From: Paraplanobispora siamensis
GTDB taxonomy: Bacteria > Actinomycetota > Actinomycetes > Streptosporangiales > Streptosporangiaceae
Assembly: GCF_016863175.1 (NCBI RefSeq)
Contig: NZ_BOOJ01000025.1
Coordinates: forward strand, 1-64,000
Length of the DNA stretch: 64,000 nt
Reading direction: 5' to 3'
The notes beneath the pieces are model-generated. The model was not told the DNA's origin. It searched no databases and worked only from the letters and a program-made list of their open reading frames with translations. Numbering within the stretch: position 1 is the first letter of the stretch; each line of letters begins with the position of its first letter. Made by a program: the position numbers and the translations under genes. Positions 8,457 through 17,988 of the stretch are shown in pieces.

Positions 8457-10295
8457 GTGCGCATTCAGCCTGGCCAGACCGATCCCGCGGTGATCCGCAA
8501 TTTCTGCATCATCGCGCACATCGACCACGGCAAGTCCACGCTTGCCGACCGCATGCTGCAGATCACCGGCGTGGTCGACGACCGTTCCATGCGTGCCCAG
8601 TACCTCGACCGCATGGACATCGAGCGCGAACGCGGCATCACGATCAAGTCGCAGGCGGTCCGGCTGCCGTGGAAGGTCGGCGAGACCGACTACGTGCTCA
8701 ACATGATCGACACCCCCGGGCACGTCGACTTCACCTACGAGGTCTCCCGGTCGCTCCAGGCGTGTGAGGGCGCGATCCTGCTGGTCGACGCGGCCCAGGG
8801 CATCGAGGCGCAGACCCTGGCCAACCTCTATCTGGCGATGAACGCCGATCTGACGATCATCCCGGTGCTCAACAAGATCGACCTGCCCGCCGCCCAGCCG
8901 GAGAAGTACGCCGCCGAGCTCGCCCACCTCATCGGCTGCGAGCCCGAGGACGTGCTGAAGGTCTCCGGCAAGACCGGCGTCGGCGTCCGCGAGCTGCTGG
9001 ACCACGTGGTCGCGAACATCCCGGCCCCGGTCGGCCAGGCCGAGGCCCCCGCCCGCGCGCTGATCTTCGACTCGGTCTACGACACCTACCGAGGTGTGAT
9101 CACCTACGTCCGGGTCATGGACGGCCACCTGGGCAAGCGCGAGCGCATCCTGATGATGTCCACCGGCGCGGCCCACGAGACGCTGGAGATCGGCGTCATC
9201 TCGCCGGAGCCGAAGATCGCCGACAAGGGCCTCGGCGTCGGCGAGGTGGGTTACCTGATCACCGGCGTGAAGGACGTGCGCCAGTCGCGGGTCGGTGACA
9301 CCGTCACCTCCGTCGCGCGCTCGGCCACCGAGCCGCTGGGCGGCTACGAGCACCCCAAGCCGATGGTCTTCTCCGGCCTGTACCCCGTCGACGGCGACGA
9401 CTACCCCGAGCTCCGCGAGGCTCTGGACAAGCTCCAGCTCAACGACGCCGCCCTGGTCTACGAGCCGGAGACCTCCGCGGCCCTGGGCTTCGGCTTCCGC
9501 TGCGGCTTCCTCGGCCTGCTCCACATGGAGATCGTCCGCGAGCGCCTGGAGCGCGAGTTCAACCTCTCGCTGATCTCCACCGCGCCGAACGTGGTCTACC
9601 GGGTCATCATGGAGGACGGCAAGGAGGTCACCGTCACCAACCCCTCGGAGTTCCCCACCGGCAAGGTGGACAAGGTCTTCGAGCCGGTGACGAAGGCGAC
9701 CGTGCTGGTCCCGTCGGAGTTCATCGGCGCGATCATGGAACTGTGCCAGAACCGCCGCGGCAACCTGCAGGGCATGGACTACCTGTCGGAGGACCGCGTC
9801 GAGATCCGCTACACCATGCCGCTCGGCGAGATCATCTTCGACTTCTTCGACCAGCTCAAGTCCCGCACGCGCGGCTACGCCTCGCTCGACTACGAGCCCT
9901 TCGGGGAGCAGGAGGCCGACCTGGTCAAGGTCGACATCCTGCTCCAGGGCGAGGCGGTCGACGCCTTCAGCGCCATCGTGCACAAGGACAAGGCGTACGG
10001 CTACGGCGTCGAGATGGCCAAGAAGCTCCGCGAGCTGATCCCCAGGCAGCAGTTCGAGGTGCCGATCCAGGCCGCCATCGGCGCCCGGGTCATCGCCCGC
10101 GAGAACATCCGCGCCATCCGCAAGGACGTCCTGGCCAAGTGCTACGGCGGTGACATCTCCCGTAAGCGCAAGCTGCTGGAGAAGCAGAAGGAGGGCAAGA
10201 AGCGGATGAAGATGGTCGGCCGGGTGGAGGTCCCCCAGGAGGCCTTCGTCGCCGCGCTGTCCACCGAGTCCTCCACGGACAAGGCGAAGAAGTAA
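8457..10295 (+). CDS. lepA: translation elongation factor 4
   Basis: LepA/EF4 is a ribosome-bound GTPase related to EF-G, implicated in back-translocation and initiation fidelity. The 612 residues show the G1 motif [10 protein letters not shown], switch [10 protein letters not shown], the NKIDLP specificity motif, EF-G-like beta-barrel and III/V domains, and the LepA-specific C-terminal domain ending in a lysine-rich segment ([17 protein letters not shown]). Length is typical. The GTG start gives the expected short extension before [15 protein letters not shown]. Confidence 0.97.
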   Translation: MRIQPGQTDPAVIRNFCIIAHIDHGKSTLADRMLQITGVVDDRSMRAQYLDRMDIERERGITIKSQAVRLPWKVGETDYVLNMIDTPGHVDFTYEVSRSLQACEGAILLVDAAQGIEAQTLANLYLAMNADLTIIPVLNKIDLPAAQPEKYAAELAHLIGCEPEDVLKVSGKTGVGVRELLDHVVANIPAPVGQAEAPARALIFDSVYDTYRGVITYVRVMDGHLGKRERILMMSTGAAHETLEIGVISPEPKIADKGLGVGEVGYLITGVKDVRQSRVGDTVTSVARSATEPLGGYEHPKPMVFSGLYPVDGDDYPELREALDKLQLNDAALVYEPETSAALGFGFRCGFLGLLHMEIVRERLEREFNLSLISTAPNVVYRVIMEDGKEVTVTNPSEFPTGKVDKVFEPVTKATVLVPSEFIGAIMELCQNRRGNLQGMDYLSEDRVEIRYTMPLGEIIFDFFDQLKSRTRGYASLDYEPFGEQEADLVKVDILLQGEAVDAFSAIVHKDKAYGYGVEMAKKLRELIPRQQFEVPIQAAIGARVIARENIRAIRKDVLAKCYGGDISRKRKLLEKQKEGKKRMKMVGRVEVPQEAFVAALSTESSTDKAKK

Positions 10296-10300
10296 ACGGG

Positions 10301-10348
10301 GCGGAGCAGACGAGGCGGAGCAGACGAGGCGGAGCAGACGGGGCGGAG
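10301..10348. repeat. 14-bp tandem repeat after lepA
   Basis: GCGGAGCAGACGAG is repeated at 10301 and 10315, with near copies at 10329 and 10343. It lies between the lepA stop and the terminator hairpin and is probably slippage of non-coding DNA. Confidence 0.75.
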
Positions 10349-10370
10349 AGACGGCCGCCGCGAACACGTC

Positions 10371-10402
10371 AGGCCCGGTACGGCGCGCGCCGTACCGGGC
10401 CT
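10371..10402. terminator. 32-bp palindromic terminator
   Basis: A perfect 32-bp inverted repeat (AGGCCCGGTACGGCGC and its complement), followed by TTCG, lies between convergent lepA and the chitinase. It can serve both directions. Confidence 0.75.
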
Positions 10403-10431
10403 TCGTCGTGGAACCGGGCGACCCCGTCGCG

Positions 10432-11721
10432 TCAGCGCAGGACGCGGTAGAGCGCCGAGGTGAGCGAGCCCTTGGCGTCGTCCTGGTCGAGCGACCACAT
10501 CATGGAGCCGCCCAGGCCCTTCAGGCGGATGTAGGCCGCCTTCTGGGTGACGGTCGCCGGGTCGTCGTAGGACCAGAACTCGTTGCCGTCATAGAGCCAC
10601 GTGGTGCCGGTGCGCAGGTCGCGGTAGCGCTTGCCCGGCTTGTTCACCAGGTCCTTGTAGTCCTCGGTGCCGGCGGCCCACTTGCCCTGGGCGGGGCCGG
10701 TGCTGGTGCCGTACAGGCCGTTCCTGCCGCCGGTCACGCCCGTCCAGCCCTGGCCGTAGGCGGGCACGCCGACCACGATCTTCCTGGCCGGGGCGCCGCG
10801 CTTGAGGTAGTCGCGGACGGTCTGGTCCACGCTGTAGGTGAACTCGTGCGGGTCCTTCGGGTCGGTGAACAGGTTGCCGTTGTGACCGGTGACCTTCTCC
10901 CACGAGCCCTGCAGGTCGTAGCCCTGGATGTTGCCGAAGGTCAGGTTCTTGAAGACCGCGCGGACGTCGAAGCCGGCGTCGATCTTCGCCGCCGAGGCGG
11001 GGATGTAGGCGGTGATCTCGCTCTTGCGGTCGTACTCGTTCATCTGGTGGCGGAGCTCGGCGAGGAACAGCGTGAAGTTCTGCTTGTCCTCGGGCCGGAT
11101 CACGTTGCCGTCGTTGCCCGCGGAGCCGGGCCACTCCCAGTCGAGGTCGATGCCGTCGAAGACGCCCGCGCCGGTCCCGGCCGGCAGGTCGGGCAGGTTG
11201 CCCTTGAGCCAGAGGTCGATGCAGGAGGCGGCCAGCTTGCTGCGGCTCTCGGGGGTGAGGACGGCGTCGGAGAAGTACTTCGAGCCGGTCCACCCGCCGA
11301 GCGAGATCAGCACCTTGAGGCCGGGGTGCTTGGCCTTCAGCTCCTTGAGCTGGTTCAGGTTGCCCTTGAGCGGCTGCTCGGCGGTGTCGGCCACGCCGTC
11401 CACGCTGTGCGCGGCGTCCATGGGCGTCTGCCAGTCGGCCCAGGGGTCGGCGGACACGCAGGAACCGTCCTGGCTGACGTTGCTGAAGGCGTAGTTGATG
11501 TGGGTCAGCTTGGCGGCGGCGCCGCTGGTGTCGACGTCCTTGACGAAGAACTGGCGGCCGTAGATGCCCCACTGGATGAAGTATCCGACCCGCTTGTAGC
11601 GGTCGCCGTGGCCGGTCTGGGCCTCGGCGTGGGCGGTGGCCGGGGCGGCCGCGGCGGCGAGGCCGGTGGCGAGGACCGCCGCGACCATCGGCCGGAGGAA
11701 TCGCTTCACGGGATTCTCCAC
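10432..11721 (-). CDS. secreted GH18 chitinase
   Basis: Endo-acting family 18 chitinase, 429 residues. A signal peptide ends near residue 32 (LAAAAAPATAHAEA). The catalytic motif FDGIDLDWEWP carries the full DxxDxDxE with the catalytic Glu; SLGGW in the third strand and GSMMWSLDQDD near the end are also family marks. There is no chitin-binding or fibronectin module, so it is a bare catalytic domain. GTG at 11721 is the start. A palindrome-containing promoter lies immediately upstream, suggesting carbon-source repression. No neighbouring chitin-uptake genes are present. Confidence 0.92.
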   Translation of the reverse strand: MENPVKRFLRPMVAAVLATGLAAAAAPATAHAEAQTGHGDRYKRVGYFIQWGIYGRQFFVKDVDTSGAAAKLTHINYAFSNVSQDGSCVSADPWADWQTPMDAAHSVDGVADTAEQPLKGNLNQLKELKAKHPGLKVLISLGGWTGSKYFSDAVLTPESRSKLAASCIDLWLKGNLPDLPAGTGAGVFDGIDLDWEWPGSAGNDGNVIRPEDKQNFTLFLAELRHQMNEYDRKSEITAYIPASAAKIDAGFDVRAVFKNLTFGNIQGYDLQGSWEKVTGHNGNLFTDPKDPHEFTYSVDQTVRDYLKRGAPARKIVVGVPAYGQGWTGVTGGRNGLYGTSTGPAQGKWAAGTEDYKDLVNKPGKRYRDLRTGTTWLYDGNEFWSYDDPATVTQKAAYIRLKGLGGSMMWSLDQDDAKGSLTSALYRVLR

Positions 11722-11737
11722 ACGTTCGGGGGGATAA

Positions 11738-11766
11738 CTTATAGGAAACTTTCCTTTAAGTTTTCA
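11738..11766 (-). promoter_or_regulatory. chitinase promoter with AGGAAA-N-TTTCCT palindrome
   Basis: Reading leftward, TGAAAA (11766-11761), a 17-bp spacer and TATAAG (11743-11738) form a plausible promoter. The spacer contains the palindrome AGGAAACTTTCCT (11743-11755), well placed for a repressor. It does not resemble the DasR consensus ACTGGTCTAGACCAGT. The regulator is unknown. Confidence 0.5.
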
Positions 11767-11864
11767 CGGATCGTAGGCCGGTGCGATCTGCCCGTCAACG
11801 GTCCCGCGGCGATGTGCTGCATGGCGGTATCGGGCACCGTGCCGGGGACGGCAGACTGGATGCC

Positions 11865-13079
11865 GTGCCATCCACACTTCCCGACGGCGACCCCGCGCCC
11901 GCCTCGGGCGAGCTCCCCGAGAGCGCGCTCGAAGGCCTCGGGGAACGGCCGTTCGGCTTCTACGTCCACGTGCCCTTCTGCGTGACCCGCTGCGGTTACT
12001 GCGACTTCAACACCTACACCGCCTCCGAGCTGGGCCCCGGCGCCTCGCACGCGGACTACGCCGCCACGGCCGTGACGGAGGTCAGGCGTGCGCGCGCCCT
12101 CCTCGGCGACGCCGCGCCGCAGGTCGAGACGGTGTTCTTCGGCGGAGGCACCCCGACCCTGCTGCCCGCCCGGGACCTGGTGCGGATCCTGGAGGCGATC
12201 GACGGGGAGTTCGGCCTGGCCCCCGGCGCCGAGGTCACCACCGAGGCCAACCCCGAGTCCGTCGACCCGGCCGGCCTGGAGGAGCTGCGGCGCGGCGGGT
12301 TCACCCGGATGAGCTTCGGCATGCAGAGCGCCCGCCAGCACGTGCTGAAGGTGCTGGAGCGGCACCACACGCCGGGCCGCGCGGCGCAGGCCGTACAGGA
12401 GGCCAGGCAGGCGGGGTTCGAGCACGTCAACCTGGACCTGATCTACAGCACCCCCGGCGAGAGCGACGACGACTGGCGGGCCTCGCTCGCGGCGGCCGTC
12501 GAGGCCGGTCCCGACCATGTGTCGGCGTACTCGCTGATCGTGGAGGAGGGCACCCGGCTGGCCGCCCGCATCCGCCGGGGCGAGCTGCCGATGCCCGACG
12601 ACGACGTGGCGGCCGACCGCTATCTCATCGCCGACTCCATGCTCGCCGAGGCGGGTTTCGGCTGGTACGAGGTCTCCAACTGGGCGGTCTCCGACAAGAG
12701 CCGCTGCCGCCACAACATGCTCTACTGGACCGGCGGCGACTGGTGGGGCGTCGGCCCCGGCGCGCACAGCCACGTCGGCGGGACCCGGTGGTGGAACGTC
12801 AAGCACCCGGCGGCCTACGCCCAGCGCCTGGCCCAGGGGGTCTCCCCGGCGCACGCGCGCGAGGTGCTGACGCCGCAGGACCGCGCGGTGGAGCGGGTCA
12901 TGCTGGAGCTGCGGCTGTCCGACGGGTTCCCGGTGGCGGAGATCGGACGGCCGGTGGTGGCCGCCCGGGCGCTGGCCGACGGCCTGCTGGAGGTGGAGGC
13001 GTTCAAGCGCGGCCGCGCGGTGCTCACTCTGCGCGGCCGCCTGCTGGCCGACGGCCTGGTGCGCGACCTCGTCAGCTGA
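11865..13079 (+). CDS. hemW: HemW radical-SAM heme chaperone
   Basis: HemN-like radical SAM protein; family members lacking HemN activity act as heme chaperones (HemW). The [4Fe-4S]-binding motif CVTRCGYC is near residue 40 within FYVHVPFCVTRCGYCDF, followed by the FFGGGTPT glycine motif, a TIM barrel, and a C-terminal HemN domain. The GTG at 11865 gives 404 residues, normal for the family; the open frame extends upstream without homology-like sequence. The gene sits between lepA and hrcA, as in other actinomycetes. Confidence 0.9.
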   Translation: MPSTLPDGDPAPASGELPESALEGLGERPFGFYVHVPFCVTRCGYCDFNTYTASELGPGASHADYAATAVTEVRRARALLGDAAPQVETVFFGGGTPTLLPARDLVRILEAIDGEFGLAPGAEVTTEANPESVDPAGLEELRRGGFTRMSFGMQSARQHVLKVLERHHTPGRAAQAVQEARQAGFEHVNLDLIYSTPGESDDDWRASLAAAVEAGPDHVSAYSLIVEEGTRLAARIRRGELPMPDDDVAADRYLIADSMLAEAGFGWYEVSNWAVSDKSRCRHNMLYWTGGDWWGVGPGAHSHVGGTRWWNVKHPAAYAQRLAQGVSPAHAREVLTPQDRAVERVMLELRLSDGFPVAEIGRPVVAARALADGLLEVEAFKRGRAVLTLRGRLLADGLVRDLVS

Positions 13080-13112
13080 CCGGCCGGGGTTCCGGCGCGC
13101 GGCTCAGCTGAC
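13071..13112. terminator. stem-loop over two convergent stop codons
   Basis: GTCAGCTGA at the end of hemW pairs with TCAGCTGAC at the end of the convergent DUF4870-type gene, with GC-rich pairing possible inside. Each stop codon lies within a stem arm, so this is a compact shared terminator (inference). Confidence 0.45.
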
Positions 13113-13910
13113 GAAGCGGATGTTCATCGGATAGCGATAGTGCTCGCCGCGGTTGGCCGCGACGGCGGCCATGACCATGAAGATCAGCGACCCGATCCAG
13201 ATGACCGGGAACAGCAGGAAGCCGATGAACACGAACGCCAGCACCATGGCGATGACATAGGCGACGAACAGGGTGAGCTGGAAGTTGAGCGCCTCGGCCG
13301 CCTGCTCGCGCACGTAGCGCGACTGGTCCCTCTTGACCAGATAGATCACCAGCGGGCCGATGAACCCGGTCAGCAGGCCCAGCAGGTGGGAGAGCATGGC
13401 CATGGTGGTGTCGTCGCTGCCCGGACGCGGGCCGGGCACCCCGGGCGGGCCGTAGGGGTTGTACGCCCCGGGCGGGCCGTACGGGTCGTAGGGACCGGGG
13501 GCGTGGCCGCCCTGCTGGTAGTACGGGGCCGACGGGTTCTGGTAGGGGCTCGCGCCGTAGGGGCTCTGGTGGCCGCCCTCGTACGGACTGCCGTAGCCTC
13601 CCTGGTTTCCGTAACCGCTCTGGTTTCCGTAACCGCTCTGGCTTCCGTAACCGCTCTGGCTTCCGTAACCGCTCTGGTTCCCGTAGCCGTTCTGGGGGCC
13701 CATGCCGTACGGGCTCTGGTGACCGCCGGTCCCCGCGCCGTAGGGACCCTGCTGCCCCGGCCGGCCGTCGTGGGAGTACGGCGGGGCGGGCGGCGGGTCG
13801 TTGTGGCCCGACCAGGAACCGGCCTGACCCGGACGGGTGTCGTCCGGCCGGTCGGTGGGACGGGTCCGGTCGTCGTTCGCGGGCCACGTCCCCTCGGGGT
13901 TGTCGCTCAT
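13104..13910 (-). CDS. DUF4870-type membrane protein with GYG-repeat tail
   Basis: 268 residues. The first about 155 are disordered and rich in Gly, Tyr, Pro, Gln and Asn, with six tandem GYG(N/S)QSG-type units; the remainder has three to four membrane helices with the DUF4870 pattern (MAMLSHLLGLLTGFIGPL, then DQSRYVREQAAEALNFQL). Function of the family is unknown. ATG at 13910 is supported by AGGAGG eight bases upstream. Low-complexity Tyr/Gly tails are prone to phase separation or length change; the DNA beneath is a near-perfect 18-bp tandem repeat. Confidence 0.85.
   Translation of the reverse strand: MSDNPEGTWPANDDRTRPTDRPDDTRPGQAGSWSGHNDPPPAPPYSHDGRPGQQGPYGAGTGGHQSPYGMGPQNGYGNQSGYGSQSGYGSQSGYGNQSGYGNQGGYGSPYEGGHQSPYGASPYQNPSAPYYQQGGHAPGPYDPYGPPGAYNPYGPPGVPGPRPGSDDTTMAMLSHLLGLLTGFIGPLVIYLVKRDQSRYVREQAAEALNFQLTLFVAYVIAMVLAFVFIGFLLFPVIWIGSLIFMVMAAVAANRGEHYRYPMNIRFVS
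13602..13695. repeat. 18-bp in-frame tandem repeat
   Basis: Five copies of CTGGTTTCCGTAACCGCT (one or few changes each) at 13602, 13620, 13638, 13656 and 13674 encode GYG(S/N)QS units on the minus strand. The 18-bp period preserves frame, so copy-number change would alter tail length without a frameshift. Confidence 0.85.
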
Positions 13911-13982
13911 GCCGCCTCCTCGCCTCGGTCCGGGGTCCGCGGGCGCGCGGTGCGTTCGGACCCCTGCTGGTGGCCCGCCGGA

Positions 13983-14798
13983 TCAGTCGTCCTGATCGGG
14001 GGCGGTGACAAAATCGATCAGCTCCTCGACCGGGCCGAGCAACTCCGGCTCCAGGTCAGCATATGTCCTGACCGAGCCGAGGATGCGCTGCCAGGCCTCG
14101 GCGGGATCCAGCCTCCACCCCAGGGCGGAGACGACCCCTTCCTTCCAGGGCACGCCGCGCGGCACGGACGGCCAGGCGGGGATCCCCAGCACCGGCGGTT
14201 TGACCGCCTGCCAGATGTCCACGAACGGATGGCCGACCACCAGCACGTGCGGGGAGGAGACCCGCGCGGCGATCCTGCTCTCCTTGGAGCCGTCGACCAG
14301 GTGGTCGACGAGGACTCCCAGGCGGCGCCCGGGGCCGGGCGCGAACTCCTCGACGATCTCGGGCAGGTGGTCGACGCCTTCGAGGTACTCCACGACCACG
14401 CCCTCGACCCGCAGGTCGTGGCCCCAGATCTTCTCCACGAGGGCCGCGTCGTGCACGCCCTCCACGTAGATCCGGCTCTCCCTGGCCACCCTGGCCCGCA
14501 GTCCCTCCACCGCGATGGAGCCGGAGGCGCTGCGCCTGGGCCCCTTCAGGGGGGAGGCGGGCCGTACCAGGGTCACCACCTTGCCCTCCAGGAGGAACGC
14601 GGCGGGCTCGAGCGGGAACACCCGCCGCCGCCCGAAGCGGTCCTCCAGCGTGACGGCCTCCTTGTCGCAGGCGACCACGGCTCCGCAGAAGCCGCCAGAG
14701 GCGTCCTCCACGACCAGGTCGAGCTCCGCGGGAACCTGGGGGATCGTGCCCTTGAGAGGCCGCCGCCAGTTTCCCGCCAGCACGTCACGCTCGTACAT
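13983..14798 (-). CDS. DUF3097-family protein
   Basis: About 271 residues matching the actinobacterial DUF3097 family, often found beside hemW/hrcA. Recognisable pieces are RIYVEGVHDAALVEKIWG, YLEGVDHLPEIV and LGVLVDHLVDGSKES, an arrangement reminiscent of a TOPRIM fold (Glu then an Asp-rich DHLVDG), although nuclease activity is inference. ATG at 14798 is preferred over the preceding TTG. Cytosolic, no signal peptide. Confidence 0.8.
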   Translation of the reverse strand: MYERDVLAGNWRRPLKGTIPQVPAELDLVVEDASGGFCGAVVACDKEAVTLEDRFGRRRVFPLEPAAFLLEGKVVTLVRPASPLKGPRRSASGSIAVEGLRARVARESRIYVEGVHDAALVEKIWGHDLRVEGVVVEYLEGVDHLPEIVEEFAPGPGRRLGVLVDHLVDGSKESRIAARVSSPHVLVVGHPFVDIWQAVKPPVLGIPAWPSVPRGVPWKEGVVSALGWRLDPAEAWQRILGSVRTYADLEPELLGPVEELIDFVTAPDQDD

Positions 14799-14855
14799 CA
14801 ACGACCGTCCGTCCTTCCTCGCCAGAGATCAGTTGGACGGTAGCAAACGGGGCGG

Positions 14856-15632
14856 TCAGCCGCCGTAGGGTCCGCCCCACGCACCGGCGGCCGCCAGGCG
14901 CTTGCGGGCGCGGCTCCGCTTGACCAGCACGACGATCGTCACGACGACGGCCAGCAGGAAGCCCGCCAGGGGAACCACGACCAACAGGACGATCCCGCCC
15001 GCGAACTGGCCGGCGGCCAGCTCCTGGCCCACGCCGAAGCGGGCGTCGCCGCCCTCGGGGAGAGAGCAGACGATCTTGTACTCGCCGGCCTGCGAGGCGC
15101 CGACCCGCAGGCCCAGCTCCCACGGGACCCCGTCGGTGCCGGTGACGGTCGTCTGCACGCTCGGCTGGGCGAGCTGGCCCTGCGGGCCGCCCTCCTGGAA
15201 GGCGCACTCGAAGCGGACGGCCTGGGTCGCGGAGACGTAGATGGCCGGCTTGTCCGAGGCGTCGGCCGGGTCGATCTTCACCGTCAGGACCTCGCCGGGG
15301 CCGACCGAGGAGCTCGGGGCCGCGTCGGTGACCGTGTTGAAGACGCTGCCGACGGAACCGGCGACGCCGCCGACGATGGCGAGCACCGCGACGATCCAGG
15401 CGCCGACGATCCAGCCGACGCTCGGCTTCACCTTCTGGGGGCCCTGGGGGCCCTGAGGGGCGGCGCCGGGAGGCGCGTAACCGTAGGAGGGGACGCCGGC
15501 CTGCTGGCCGTACTGCTGCTGCTGGCCGTACTGCTGGCCTCCGTACGGCTGGTTGCCGTACTGCTGGCCGTGGGGCTGCTGGGGGGCGCCGTAGCCGGCG
15601 CCGCCCGAGGGGGGTCCGAAATTGTGTGACAT
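14856..15632 (-). CDS. two-TM protein with Gln/Tyr-rich N-terminus
   Basis: 258 residues: a Gly/Gln/Tyr/Pro-rich N-terminal third, a membrane helix ([19 protein letters not shown], about residue 95), an extracytoplasmic domain of some 100 residues with two cysteines (FECAFQEG and [10 protein letters not shown]) that could form a disulfide, and a second helix near the C-terminus before an Arg/Lys-rich tail. No family recognised. It starts at ATG 15632, about 110 bp upstream of the divergent hrcA CIRCE element, so heat-shock repression might touch both directions. Confidence 0.75.
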   Translation of the reverse strand: MSHNFGPPSGGAGYGAPQQPHGQQYGNQPYGGQQYGQQQQYGQQAGVPSYGYAPPGAAPQGPQGPQKVKPSVGWIVGAWIVAVLAIVGGVAGSVGSVFNTVTDAAPSSSVGPGEVLTVKIDPADASDKPAIYVSATQAVRFECAFQEGGPQGQLAQPSVQTTVTGTDGVPWELGLRVGASQAGEYKIVCSLPEGGDARFGVGQELAAGQFAGGIVLLVVVPLAGFLLAVVVTIVVLVKRSRARKRLAAAGAWGGPYGG

Positions 15633-15740
15633 GTGGCCAAGTGTGCATTCCGCGACTTGTCTGTCGATAGCAGTTCGCTTAACGGTCACTTGGATCCTTC
15701 CCGACCGTGTTATCGCACCCTGCGGGCGGGAGCCGTACAC

Positions 15741-15767
15741 TTGGCACTCGGGAACACAGAGTGCCAG
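15741..15767. promoter_or_regulatory. CIRCE operator
   Basis: TTGGCACTC, nine bases, then GAGTGCCAG at 15741-15767 matches the HrcA-binding CIRCE element (TTAGCACTC-N9-GAGTGCTAA) at 15 of 18 arm positions with exact 9-bp spacing. It lies about 50-80 bp upstream of hrcA and indicates autorepression of the hrcA-dnaJ operon. Confidence 0.9.
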
Positions 15768-15819
15768 ATCTGATGTTTTCCCTTCGTGTGGTCGCAGGGT
15801 CGGCGGGGAGGTGAGCACG

Positions 15820-16833
15820 GTGGTCGACGACCGAAAGCTCGCGGTGCTTCGTGCCATCGTGGAGGACTACGTCTCCACCAACGAGCCGGTGGGCTCCAAG
15901 GCGCTCGCCGAGCGCCACAACCTCGGGGTGTCCCCGGCGACGATCCGCAACGACATGGCGGTGCTGGAGGAGCAGGGTTACATCGCCCAGCCGCACACCA
16001 GCGCGGGCCGGGTGCCCACGGACAAGGGCTACCGGCTGTTCGTCGACCGCCTGTCGCAGGTCAAGCCGCTGTCGGGCGCCGAGCGCCGGGCCATCGAGTC
16101 GTTCCTGGCCGGCGCGGTCGACATCGACGACGTGGTGACGCGGACCGTCCGGCTGCTGGCCCAGCTCACCCGCCAGGTCGCCGTGGTGCAGTACCCCACG
16201 CTGACCAGCTCCACGGTCCGGCACGTCGAGCTCGTCCCGCTGACCGAGCGCCGGCTGATGTTCGTGCTCATCACCAACACCGGCCGCGTCGAGCAGCGCG
16301 TGGTCGAGCTGCCCGAGGTCGTCGACGAGGGCCGCGTCGCCCACCTGCGCGCCACGCTCAACGCCTGCCTGGACGGCCGCGGGCTCGGCAGCGTCCCGGA
16401 CCTGGTCGCCGACCTGCCGGAGCGGCTCCCGGTCGAGGACCGGCCGCTGGCGGCCACCGTCCTGTCGGTGCTGCTGGAGAGCCTGGTGGAGCGTCAGGAC
16501 GAGAAGATCGTTTTTGCCGGGACCGCCAACCTCGCGGGAGCCGACTTCAGCGTCGGGCTCCGCGAGGTGCTGGAGGCCCTGGAGGAGCAGGTCGTGCTCA
16601 TGCGCCTGCTCGGAGAGACCTCCGACCTGTCCGCGCTGACCGTGCGGATCGGTTCGGAGAACCCCTACACCGGCCTGCAGGGCACCTCGATCGTGGCCGC
16701 GGGATACGGTTCAGGGGACAAACAACTGGCCCGGCTCGGTGTGCTCGGGCCGACACGAATGGACTACCCGGTCACGATGGGCGCGGTGCGCGCGGTGGCA
16801 CGCTACGTCAGCCAGATCCTGGCTGCATCCTAA
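15820..16833 (+). CDS. hrcA: heat-inducible repressor HrcA
   Basis: HrcA binds CIRCE and represses chaperone genes; GroE assists its folding. The 337-residue product has an N-terminal winged helix ([15 protein letters not shown] then [15 protein letters not shown]) and the GAF-like dimerisation core with [16 protein letters not shown] near the end. GTG at 15820 is nine bases from GGGAGG; GTG at 15811 is an alternative. The CIRCE just upstream and dnaJ 12 bp downstream are the classical arrangement. Confidence 0.95.
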   Translation: MVDDRKLAVLRAIVEDYVSTNEPVGSKALAERHNLGVSPATIRNDMAVLEEQGYIAQPHTSAGRVPTDKGYRLFVDRLSQVKPLSGAERRAIESFLAGAVDIDDVVTRTVRLLAQLTRQVAVVQYPTLTSSTVRHVELVPLTERRLMFVLITNTGRVEQRVVELPEVVDEGRVAHLRATLNACLDGRGLGSVPDLVADLPERLPVEDRPLAATVLSVLLESLVERQDEKIVFAGTANLAGADFSVGLREVLEALEEQVVLMRLLGETSDLSALTVRIGSENPYTGLQGTSIVAAGYGSGDKQLARLGVLGPTRMDYPVTMGAVRAVARYVSQILAAS

Positions 16834-16845
16834 GAGGGCATCTAA

Positions 16846-17988
16846 GTGGCTAAGAGCGACTACTACGGCACCCTCGGGGTGCGCCGTGACGCCAGTGCGG
16901 AAGAGATCAAGAAGGCCTACCGCCGCCTGGCGCGGGAGTTGCACCCCGACGTGAACCCCGATCCTGAGACCCAGGAGCGGTTCAAGGAGATCACTCAGGC
17001 CTACGAGGTGCTGTCGGACGCCGGCAAGCGCCAGATGTACGACATGGGCGCCGACCCGTTCGCCGCGGGCGCCGGCGCGGGGGCCGGGGGCTTCGGCGCG
17101 GGCTTCCCGTTCAGCGACATCATGGACGCCTTCTTCGGCGCGGCCGGCGCCGGGGGCGGGCGGGGCCCGCGCACCCGGGCCCGCCGGGGCCGCAACGCCA
17201 CCATCCGGGTCGACCTCGACCTGCGGGAGGCGGCCTTCGGCACCACGCGCGAGCTGGTCGTGGACACCGCCGTGGTCTGCGACGTCTGCACCGGCTCCGG
17301 GGCCGCCCCGGGCACCCACCCCGACACCTGCGACATGTGCCACGGCCGCGGCGAGGTCTCCCAGGTCACCCGCTCGTTCCTGGGGCAGGTCATGACCTCC
17401 CGGCCGTGCCCCCAGTGCGGCGGCTTCGGCTCGATCATCCGCCACCCCTGCCAGGAGTGCTCCGGCGACGGCCGGGTCCGCACCCGGCGCACCATCAAGG
17501 TGCGCATCCCGGCCGGTGTGGAGGACGGCACCCACATCCAGCTCGCCGGCGAGGGCGAGGTCGGCCCCGGCGGAGGCCCGCCCGGCGACCTGTTCCTGGA
17601 GATCGTCGAGCGTCCGCACGAGATCTTCGAGCGGCGCGGCGACGACCTGCACTGCACCGTGCAGATCCCGATGACCGCGGCCGCGCTGGGCACCGTGCTG
17701 ACCGTGGAGACGCTCGACGGCGTCGAGGAGCTCGACGTGCGGCCGGGCTCGCAGTCCGGCCAGACCATCCCGCTGTACGGCCGCGGCGTCCAGCGCCTCA
17801 ACGAGACCGGCCGGGGCGACCTGCTCATCCACATCAACGTGGAGACGCCGACCCGCCTCGACCCGGCCCAGGAGGAACTGCTGCGCGAGCTGGCCAAGCT
17901 GCGCGGCGAGGAGCGCCCGCCCGGCAAGTTCGCCCCCGGTCAGCAGGGCTTCTTCTCCCGCCTGCGGGACGCCTTCAACGGCCGATGA
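16846..17988 (+). CDS. dnaJ: chaperone DnaJ
   Basis: Hsp40 co-chaperone that stimulates DnaK ATPase and holds unfolded proteins. 380 residues with a J domain (HPD in LHPDVNPD, residue about 33), a Gly/Ala/Phe-rich linker, four CxxCxGxG zinc repeats ([32 protein letters not shown]) and the C-terminal substrate-binding domains. It starts at GTG 12 bp after hrcA and overlaps rsmE by four bases, so the three genes form one operon. This is the hrcA-linked paralogue typical of actinomycetes. Confidence 0.96.
   Translation: MAKSDYYGTLGVRRDASAEEIKKAYRRLARELHPDVNPDPETQERFKEITQAYEVLSDAGKRQMYDMGADPFAAGAGAGAGGFGAGFPFSDIMDAFFGAAGAGGGRGPRTRARRGRNATIRVDLDLREAAFGTTRELVVDTAVVCDVCTGSGAAPGTHPDTCDMCHGRGEVSQVTRSFLGQVMTSRPCPQCGGFGSIIRHPCQECSGDGRVRTRRTIKVRIPAGVEDGTHIQLAGEGEVGPGGGPPGDLFLEIVERPHEIFERRGDDLHCTVQIPMTAAALGTVLTVETLDGVEELDVRPGSQSGQTIPLYGRGVQRLNETGRGDLLIHINVETPTRLDPAQEELLRELAKLRGEERPPGKFAPGQQGFFSRLRDAFNGR

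Noticed and set aside
11738-11766. DasR site at the chitinase
   Set aside because: The palindrome AGGAAACTTTCCT does not resemble the DasR consensus.
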